The notes beneath the pieces were generated by a model. The model was not told the origin of the DNA. It saw only the letters and a program-made list of their open reading frames with translations, and searched no databases. This document shows, piece after piece, positions 1 through 5,377 of a stretch of DNA of 6,743 nt. A program made the position numbers and the translations under genes. The first letter of the stretch is position 1. Each line of letters opens with the position of its first letter. The stretch is from Gemmataceae bacterium (GTDB taxonomy: Bacteria; Planctomycetota; Planctomycetia; Gemmatales; Gemmataceae): the NCBI GenBank assembly GCA_947474875.1, contig CANJKY010000205.1:1-6743 (forward strand). The letters are read 5' to 3'.

Positions 1-686
1 CCGTCGCCGGTCAACTTCTCGTGCCCGATGCGGTTCACCGCCCCGACGTACACCCCGTTGGCGATGGCGTGCCCCCGCATGCTCGTCTGCCACGCCGAGT
101 GCTGCGCCTCGCCGTACTCCGCCTTCTCTTTCGGGTGCCAGCCGATGGCCGTCGGGTAGAAGATCACCTCCGCCCCCCGCAGTGCCGTCAGCCGCGCCGC
201 CTCCGGGTACCACTGGTCCCAGCACACCAGCGTGCCCACTTTGGCGTACTTGGTGTCGAACACCCGCCAGCCGAGGTCGCCGGGGGTGAAGTAGTACTTT
301 TCGAGGAACAGCGGGTCGTCCGGGATGTGCATCTTGCGGTACATGCCCAGGAACGTGCCGTCGGCGTCGTGGACGGTGGCGGTGTTGTGGTACACCCCGG
401 CCATCCGCCGCTCGAACAGCGATCCGATGACGACCACGTTGTTCGCCTTCGCCGCCTTGCCCAGGCGTTCCGAACTCGGGCCGGGGATCGGCTCGGCCAG
501 GTCGAACAGGTTGAGGTCTTCCGTCTGGCAGAAGTACGGGCCGGTGAACAACTCCGGCAGGCACACGATCTGCGCGCCCTGCTTGGCCGCCTCGGCGATG
601 GCCGCCTCGGCCTTCGCCAGGTTGGTGTCGCGGTCGGCGTCGCAGCCCATCTGCACCAGGCCGATTCGGAACTTGTCGTCGGTCAT
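1..686 (-). CDS. aguB: N-carbamoylputrescine amidase, 3' end cut by window edge
   Basis: This is a carbon-nitrogen hydrolase of the nitrilase superfamily. It is predicted to hydrolyse N-carbamoylputrescine to putrescine, CO2 and ammonia in the cytoplasm, the last step of the agmatine route to polyamines. The 228 visible residues carry the full Glu-Lys-Cys triad: E45 in CLPELF, K118 in YRKMHIPDD and C155 in LVCWDQWYPEAAR. The stretches around YYFTPGD, TKYAKVGTLVCWDQW and EVIFYPTAIGWHP closely resemble AguB-type enzymes rather than general nitrilases. Family members are about 290-300 residues, so roughly 65-70 C-terminal residues lie beyond base 1. The ATG at 686 is preceded by GAGGA ten bases upstream. 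It is transcribed away from acs. No agmatine deiminase (aguA) is visible; it could lie outside the window. The family call is firm; the substrate is inferred from similarity. Confidence 0.9.
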   Translation of the reverse strand, partial: MTDDKFRIGLVQMGCDADRDTNLAKAEAAIAEAAKQGAQIVCLPELFTGPYFCQTEDLNLFDLAEPIPGPSSERLGKAAKANNVVVIGSLFERRMAGVYHNTATVHDADGTFLGMYRKMHIPDDPLFLEKYYFTPGDLGWRVFDTKYAKVGTLVCWDQWYPEAARLTALRGAEVIFYPTAIGWHPKEKAEYGEAQHSAWQTSMRGHAIANGVYVGAVNRIGHEKLTGD

Positions 687-766
687 GTGGCGTTGGTCCT
701 CGGTCGGCGGTTCCCTGCGTACTTTATACCGAAGCGGTGGCCCGTTCTCTCTCCGACGGATGACCC
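687..766. promoter_or_regulatory. Divergent promoter region between aguB and acs
   Basis: These 80 bases must hold the 5' signals of both divergent genes. It contains the only AT-rich patch here: bases 723-728 read TATAAA on the minus strand, five of six matches to a housekeeping -10 box, about 37 bases upstream of aguB. On the plus strand the overlapping TATACC at 725-730 is a weaker -10 candidate for acs. Neither has a convincing -35 hexamer at the usual spacing. The ATG of acs has only a weak purine run in front of it. Planctomycete promoter consensus is poorly defined, so the exact boxes are tentative. Confidence 0.4.
697..701 (-). promoter_or_regulatory. Ribosome binding site of aguB
   Basis: Read on the minus strand this is GAGGA, ending ten bases before the ATG at 686. 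It is the only purine-rich match near the start and supports that start codon, although the spacing is slightly long. Confidence 0.45.
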
Positions 767-2722
767 ATGACGACGCCGAACATCACCAGCGTGCTGAAAG
801 AAACCCGCGTGTTCCCGGTGCCCGAGGCGTTCGCCCAGAAAACCCTCGTGAATGCCGACGAGCACCGGCGGCTGACCGAGTGGGCGGACCGCGATCCGGA
901 TGGGTTCTGGGGCCACCACGCGGAGGGCCTGCACTGGTTCTACAAGTGGGACAAGGTGCTGGACGACTCGACCCCGCCGTTCTTCAAATGGTTCACCGGC
1001 GGGCTGCTCAACGCCAGCTACAACTGTCTGGATCGCCACCTGCACGGGCCGCACAAGAACAAGGCCGCGATCATTTGGGAGGGCGAACCGGGCGACACCC
1101 GCACGCTGACGTACCAGCAACTCCACCACCAGGTGTGCAAGTTCGCCAACGGGCTGAAGCAGCTCGGCGTGGGCAAAGGCGACCGGGTCACCATCTACAT
1201 GCCGATGACGCCGGAGGCGGTGATCGCCATGCTGGCGTGTGCCCGCATCGGGGCGGTGCATTCGGTGGTGTTCGGCGGGTTCAGCGCCGAAGCCGTGGCC
1301 GATCGGAACAACGACGCCAAGGCCAAGCTCGTCATCACCGCCGACATCGGCTGGCGGCGGGGGAACGCCGTCCATCTGAAGCAGAACGTGGACGAGGCGC
1401 TGGCCAAATCCCCCACCGTCGAGAAGTGCGTGGTGTTCAACCGCGCCCGCAACACGTCCGTCCACATGAAGCCCGGCCGCGATATCTGGTGGCACGACCT
1501 GATGTCCGACGTGTCGGCGAACTGCCCGGCCGAACACCTGGACAGCGAGCACCCGCTGTTCGTCCTGTACACGTCCGGCAGCACCGGCAAGCCGAAGGGG
1601 GTGCTGCACACCACCGGCGGGTACCTGCTCGGCGTGTCGCTCACCCACAAGTGGGTGTTCGACCTGCGGGACGACGACGTCTACTGGTGTACCGCCGACG
1701 TGGGCTGGGTGACCGGGCACAGCTACATCGTGTACGGCCCGCTGGCCAACGCCGCCACGGTGGTCATGTACGAGGGTGCCCCGAACCACCCGAAGGAAGA
1801 CCGCTTCTGGAGTATCATCGCCAAGTACGGGGTGACCATCCTGTACACCGCCCCGACCGCCATCCGCGCGTTCATCAAGTGGGGCGACCAGCACCCGAAC
1901 GCCCACGACCTGAGCTCGCTGCGGCTGCTCGGCAGCGTCGGCGAGCCGATCAACCCGGAGGCGTGGATGTGGTACCACGAGGTGATCGGCAAGGGCCGGT
2001 GCCCGATCGTGGACACGTGGTGGCAGACGGAAACCGGGGCGATCATGATCTCGCCGCTGCCGGGGGCCATCCCCACCAAACCCGGCAGCGCCACCAAACC
2101 GCTGCCCGGCATCGCCGCCGCGGTGGTGGACAAGGATGGGAATGACGTGCCGGCGAACAGCGGCGGGTTCCTGGTGGTGAAGCGGCCGTGGCCGAGCCTG
2201 ATGCGGACCATCTATGGGGACGACGAGCGGTTCAAGGCGACGTACTGGAGCCAGACCCCGCAGGGGTACTACTTCACCGCCGACGGTGCGAGGAAAGACG
2301 AAGACGGGTACATCTGGGTGATGGGCCGGGTGGACGACGTGCTGAACGTGAGCGGCCACCGGCTGAGCACGATGGAGGTGGAGAGCGCGCTGGTGAACCA
2401 CCCGAAGGTGGCCGAGGCGGCGGTGGTGGGCAAACCGGACGAGATCAAGGGCGAGGGCATCTGCTGCTTCGTGACCGTCAAGCAAGGCGTGGTGGTATCC
2501 GACGGGCTGAAGGACGAGTTGAAGAAGCACGTGGCGAAGGAGATCGGGGCGCTAGCGAGGCCGGACGACGTGCGGTTCACGGACGCCCTGCCGAAGACCC
2601 GCAGCGGGAAGATCATGCGGCGGTTGCTCCGCGACATCGCCGCCGGCCGCGAGGGCAAGCAGGACACCACCACGCTGGAGGACTTCAGCGTGCTCGCCAA
2701 ACTGCGGGGCGACGAGGAGTAA
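767..2722 (+). CDS. acs: Acetyl-CoA synthetase (AMP-forming), complete
   Basis: This cytoplasmic adenylate-forming enzyme of 651 residues is full length for the family. It converts acetate, ATP and CoA to acetyl-CoA, AMP and pyrophosphate, so it scavenges acetate. The N-terminal acetyl-CoA-synthetase cap (about residues 20-80) precedes the AMP-binding core. The P-loop YTSGSTGKPKGVLH is at 268-281, and DVGWVTGHSY at 311-320. DTWWQTETG at 416-424 includes W419, which aligns with the Trp known to restrict the Salmonella enzyme to short acids and so argues for acetate over longer substrates. The hinge and ribose contacts lie around D506 and RVDDVLNVSGHR (521-532). The C-terminal PKTRSGKIMRR carries catalytic K615, the lysine that protein acetyltransferases modify in other bacteria. 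The exonuclease gene follows after 5 bp. Confidence 0.97.
   Translation: MTTPNITSVLKETRVFPVPEAFAQKTLVNADEHRRLTEWADRDPDGFWGHHAEGLHWFYKWDKVLDDSTPPFFKWFTGGLLNASYNCLDRHLHGPHKNKAAIIWEGEPGDTRTLTYQQLHHQVCKFANGLKQLGVGKGDRVTIYMPMTPEAVIAMLACARIGAVHSVVFGGFSAEAVADRNNDAKAKLVITADIGWRRGNAVHLKQNVDEALAKSPTVEKCVVFNRARNTSVHMKPGRDIWWHDLMSDVSANCPAEHLDSEHPLFVLYTSGSTGKPKGVLHTTGGYLLGVSLTHKWVFDLRDDDVYWCTADVGWVTGHSYIVYGPLANAATVVMYEGAPNHPKEDRFWSIIAKYGVTILYTAPTAIRAFIKWGDQHPNAHDLSSLRLLGSVGEPINPEAWMWYHEVIGKGRCPIVDTWWQTETGAIMISPLPGAIPTKPGSATKPLPGIAAAVVDKDGNDVPANSGGFLVVKRPWPSLMRTIYGDDERFKATYWSQTPQGYYFTADGARKDEDGYIWVMGRVDDVLNVSGHRLSTMEVESALVNHPKVAEAAVVGKPDEIKGEGICCFVTVKQGVVVSDGLKDELKKHVAKEIGALARPDDVRFTDALPKTRSGKIMRRLLRDIAAGREGKQDTTTLEDFSVLAKLRGDEE
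2714..2719 (+). promoter_or_regulatory. Ribosome binding site of the exonuclease, inside acs
   Basis: GAGGAG lies in the last two sense codons of acs, eight bases before the ATG at 2728. It fixes the start of the exonuclease: the same frame is open far upstream across acs, but only this ATG has a strong site and gives a protein beginning just before the first exonuclease motif. It also suggests translational coupling with acs. Confidence 0.7.
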
Positions 2723-2727
2723 GTCGG

Positions 2728-3243
2728 ATGCTTCCCCCGCACTCGGCATTCGTCGCCCTCGACTTCGAGACGGCCGACCACGGCCCGGACAGCGCGTGCG
2801 CCGTCGGCGTGGTGCGTGTGGAGGCGGGGAAGGTCGTCCACCGCGAGGGCATCCTCATCCGCCCGCCGCGGCCCCGCATCCTTTTCTCGCACGTCCACGG
2901 CATCAGTTGGCCGATGGTGGCGACCGCCCCGGCGTTCGCCGACGTGTGGCCGCGACTGCTGCCGCTGCTCGACGGCGCCGCCTTCCTCGCCGCCCACAAC
3001 GCCCCGTTCGACCGCCGGGTGTTGCAAGCGTGCTGTACCGCCGCCGGTCTGCCGCCCCCTCCCCTGCCGTTCGTCTGCACCGTGCAACTGTCCCGCAAGA
3101 AATGGGGACTGAAGCCGAACGACCTGCCGAGCGTGTGCCGGCGGCTGGGCATCGGGCTGCTGCACCACGACGCCCTGTCCGACGCCGAAGCGTGCGCCCG
3201 CATCGTCATCGCCGCCGCGGCCCCGCCGCCCGCCCCGTTCTGA
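2728..3243 (+). CDS. Stand-alone DEDDh 3'-5' exonuclease (DnaQ-like)
   Basis: This 171-residue protein belongs to the RNase T/DnaQ exonuclease fold and is predicted to remove nucleotides from 3' ends using two metal ions. All four acidic ligands and the general base are visible: D12 and E14 in ALDFETA (Exo I), D95 in HNAPFDRRVL (Exo II), and H147 with D152 in HHDALSDAEAC (Exo III), the histidine placing it in the DEDDh subgroup. The protein is essentially only this domain, with no polymerase, helicase, BRCT or GIY-YIG part, and ends in a short Pro/Ala tail. It resembles small proteins annotated as DNA polymerase III epsilon-like, but length and lack of a polymerase-binding tail argue against it being the replicative proofreading subunit. 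The substrate (DNA or RNA) cannot be told. It sits 5 bp after acs and is probably co-transcribed, with no obvious functional link. Confidence 0.9.
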   Translation: MLPPHSAFVALDFETADHGPDSACAVGVVRVEAGKVVHREGILIRPPRPRILFSHVHGISWPMVATAPAFADVWPRLLPLLDGAAFLAAHNAPFDRRVLQACCTAAGLPPPPLPFVCTVQLSRKKWGLKPNDLPSVCRRLGIGLLHHDALSDAEACARIVIAAAAPPPAPF

Positions 3244-3307
3244 CGTACCCTGCCGACCGCGACAAGTTCTTACAGTCCGTGCGGATCGACAAGGGGGAAG
3301 TGAGTGG
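3244..3307. other. Convergent intergenic gap, no terminator seen
   Basis: These 64 bases separate the ends of the exonuclease and sigma-fusion genes, which face each other. I looked for a GC-rich stem followed by a T run on either strand and found none. The only self-complementary piece is TCCG-TG-CGGA near 3276-3285, too short and tight-looped to act as a terminator. Confidence 0.5.
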
Positions 3308-5290
3308 TCAGCGGTCCGCCCCGGCCAGCATTTTCCACCGCTCAGCCTTGTCGGCGAACTTCACCCAGTCTCGCTCCCAACTGGCCGTGTCCCACCGCTG
3401 GATTTCGACAAACTCGTCGTCTGTGTTCAGGTAGGTGCCCGTGCGCGACGGGATCGTCAGGGTGACGAGTAACTTCTTCCCGTCGGCGGCGACGCCGGCG
3501 CTGCGGACCAGATCGGTCCGGTCCTCGATCAGCGTCTTCACCAGCTTTCCGGACTCGCGGTTGATGACCCAGAGGTTGCCGGAGAACGTGTACGGGGTCG
3601 CGCCGCCGGATCGTTCCCGCTTGCCCATCACCTTTTCCTCCGGCGCCATGTGCCCGCCGCCGACGACCGCCGACTTCCCGTCCGCCGTGTAGCTCAGGCT
3701 TTGGAGGACCACCCGGAAGGGGTTCGGTACCACCGGCGAAGGCCACCGCTTGCACGGGCCGACGGCCGCCGCCACGTCAAGGCGGCGCTTCTCCGCACCA
3801 GTAGTCACATCCCACTCGATGACACCACGAAAGCCGCTCTCCTTATCGCTGTTGCAAATCCCGGCCACGGTCCCGCCGGAGTCGGTGAACGTGATCGGGT
3901 AATCGAACGACAGGTCGTTCGGGATGGGGATGGTCCGCACTACCTCCCCGCTCGTCGCGTCCCACAGCCGGACACCCTGACTCCGCCCTTCGACGAACAC
4001 CAGGTTCCCGGCCAGCAGTTTCCCATCGGGGGATAGCCGGAGGGACCGACACATGCTCTTGCCGGGGCCGGCGTCGAGCACCTTCCCGAGTTTGCCCGTG
4101 TCGGTGTCCCAGATCTGAACCCCGTAGTTGTCCCCACCGATGAACGCCCTCTTGCCGTCCGCCGTCAGCGCCAGGCCGCGGAGGAAATCTCGGTACTCAG
4201 GCAGGTCGAGCGTGCGGACCTCTTTCCAGGTGGCCGTGTCGAACATGCGAAGTCTGGTGCCCCCGGCGGCGGTGTTCCGGTAGTCCTGCGCCATCACCAC
4301 CAACGTCCGATCCGGGCTGAACGCGGACGCGTTGATCGACTCGCCGAACTTCGGCTCCGGCCACGGCTGCCGGGGTTTGTTCGGGTCTGGGGGTGCGGCC
4401 CGCGTCGCCGGGGTGGTTGCCATCTTCGCCCCGCCATCGGTCGTGGCCGTCTGGGGAGTCTTGCTCTGCATGAAGACCATGACCCCGACTACCGTTCCGC
4501 CGATGAGGGTGACCCCAGCGAGGGCCGCTAGCAGATGTTTGGCGTTCGGCATCAGTCGATATCCGGTGCTCAGTAGTTGAGTGAGTTCAGCCGGGGCAGT
4601 GTCCGCGAACGCGGCCCGGACGGCGAGGCCGACAAGACGAGTGGGCGGCGTTCCCGCGGCGGCAGCATTGAGGGAAATCCCAGCACCGAGAGCCACCCCG
4701 CGACGGAGCAGCCGCCGGCCGAGCATGGCACGGGCGCGGGCCAGCCGGTTGGACAGCGTGCCGTCCGGGATGCCCAGCCGCCGCGCCGCCTCCCGCCGGC
4801 TCACCCCGTCCACGTCGCACAGCACCACCGCCGCCCGGTACTCCGCCGGCAGGTGCCGCAACTCGTCGTCCAGCACCGCCCGCAGGTCGGTCTCGGGGTC
4901 CGGCGTCGCCGCGGCCGGCTCGATCCCGCCGAGCGGCTGCTCCTTCCCCGCCCGCTTCGCCGCCCGCGCCCGAGCCTTCCTCGCCACCCGGTCGGCCACC
5001 CCGCACAGCCACGCCGACAGCCTGTCCGGCTTCGCCACCGTGCCGGCCTTCTGCGCCAGCACCACGAACGTGGCCTGGAAGGCGTCGTCCAGATCGGCCG
5101 GGCGGGTGAGATGCCGGCGGCACAGGGCGTACACCGCCGGCGCGTGCCGGTGGACGAGTTCGGCGAACGCCACCTCATCCCGCCCGTCGGCGAACCGCCG
5201 CAGCAGGGCTGCATCGGTCGCCTCCGCCAGCGCGTCGCGGCTCACCGCCCCGCGGAGCCGGTCCACCAGCGTTTGCAACCCGGCCGGCAT
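3308..5290 (-). CDS. ECF sigma factor fused to membrane helix and WD40-like domain
   Basis: The predicted 660-residue protein joins an RNA polymerase sigma factor to a sensor-like extension (numbering from the ATG at 5290). Sigma region 2 spans about 38-107 and includes DLDDAFQATFVVLAQKA, the core-binding and -10 region. Region 4 spans about 142-194, with the helix-turn-helix VSRREAARRLGIPDGTLSNR. An Ala-rich linker leads to one hydrophobic helix at about 250-274 (HLLAALAGVTLIGGTVVGVM). A Pro/Thr-rich stretch follows, then at least six propeller-type repeats between about 319 and 646, each with SPDG/TADG-like turns and W-D strand ends (IWDTDTG, LWDATSG, EWDVTTG, RWDTASW). The likely topology is sigma domain in the cytoplasm and propeller outside the inner membrane. 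ECF factors with such C-terminal extensions are known from planctomycetes such as Gemmata. No separate anti-sigma gene is visible. An in-frame GTG at 5314 would add eight residues, but the ATG has the better ribosome binding site. The regulon and the signal are unknown. Confidence 0.9.
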   Translation of the reverse strand: MPAGLQTLVDRLRGAVSRDALAEATDAALLRRFADGRDEVAFAELVHRHAPAVYALCRRHLTRPADLDDAFQATFVVLAQKAGTVAKPDRLSAWLCGVADRVARKARARAAKRAGKEQPLGGIEPAAATPDPETDLRAVLDDELRHLPAEYRAAVVLCDVDGVSRREAARRLGIPDGTLSNRLARARAMLGRRLLRRGVALGAGISLNAAAAGTPPTRLVGLAVRAAFADTAPAELTQLLSTGYRLMPNAKHLLAALAGVTLIGGTVVGVMVFMQSKTPQTATTDGGAKMATTPATRAAPPDPNKPRQPWPEPKFGESINASAFSPDRTLVVMAQDYRNTAAGGTRLRMFDTATWKEVRTLDLPEYRDFLRGLALTADGKRAFIGGDNYGVQIWDTDTGKLGKVLDAGPGKSMCRSLRLSPDGKLLAGNLVFVEGRSQGVRLWDATSGEVVRTIPIPNDLSFDYPITFTDSGGTVAGICNSDKESGFRGVIEWDVTTGAEKRRLDVAAAVGPCKRWPSPVVPNPFRVVLQSLSYTADGKSAVVGGGHMAPEEKVMGKRERSGGATPYTFSGNLWVINRESGKLVKTLIEDRTDLVRSAGVAADGKKLLVTLTIPSRTGTYLNTDDEFVEIQRWDTASWERDWVKFADKAERWKMLAGADR

Positions 5291-5296
5291 CGCCGT

Positions 5297-5302
5297 CCTC
5301 CC
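5297..5302 (-). promoter_or_regulatory. Ribosome binding site of the sigma fusion
   Basis: On the minus strand this reads GGGAGG, six bases before the ATG at 5290. It is a near-ideal Shine-Dalgarno and is the reason for choosing ATG 5290 over the upstream in-frame GTG at 5314, which has no such site in front of it. Confidence 0.75.
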
Positions 5303-5356
5303 GTTGGCCCACACACTGTACTGCCCCCGGCTGGTCGGGTGCGCCGCCGGGTTTCC

Positions 5357-5362
5357 TAAAAT
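5357..5362 (+). promoter_or_regulatory. Possible -10 box of the histidine kinase gene
   Basis: TAAAAT matches five of six positions of the TATAAT consensus and stands out in very GC-rich surroundings. Its last base is six bases before the kinase ATG at 5369, so transcription from it would start at or next to the start codon and give a leaderless message. That fits the absence of a Shine-Dalgarno upstream of 5369. No good -35 box is seen, so this is tentative. Confidence 0.3.
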
Positions 5363-5377
5363 GTCGGTATGCCGACA
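5362..5377. promoter_or_regulatory. Inverted repeat over the kinase start codon
   Basis: TGTCGG-TATG-CCGACA is a perfect 6-bp inverted repeat with a 4-base centre. It covers the ATG at 5369-5371 and overlaps the possible -10 box by one base. It could be an operator for a dimeric regulator acting on one or both divergent genes, or a small hairpin hiding the start codon. A 6-bp palindrome can arise by chance in GC-rich DNA. Confidence 0.3.

Noticed and set aside
325..2145. Long plus-strand open frame overlapping aguB and acs in another frame
   Set aside because: Its translation is rich in Arg, Pro, Gly and Ala with no motif, and it overlaps two genes with clear catalytic motifs. Long shadow frames are normal in GC-rich coding DNA.
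683..2530. Long minus-strand open frame of 615 codons antisense to acs
   Set aside because: It is a shadow of the acs codon pattern: His-, Val- and Arg-rich with no recognisable domain or ribosome binding site.
2188..2727. Upstream extension of the exonuclease frame into acs
   Set aside because: The frame is open, but the added residues are low-complexity Arg/Gly/Glu sequence. The strong ribosome site and ATG at 2728 sit just before the first exonuclease motif.
3244..3307. Bidirectional terminator between the convergent genes
   Set aside because: No stem longer than four base pairs and no T run could be found on either strand.
5291..5314. GTG at 5314 as the start of the sigma fusion
   Set aside because: It adds only eight residues and lacks a Shine-Dalgarno, while GGGAGG stands six bases before the ATG at 5290.
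5338..5356. ECF-type promoter on the minus strand (GGAAAC followed by CGAC) suggesting autoregulation of the sigma fusion
   Set aside because: The -35-like piece is imperfect and the gap to CGAC is about 13 bases, shorter than the usual 16-17. Such short motifs are expected by chance.
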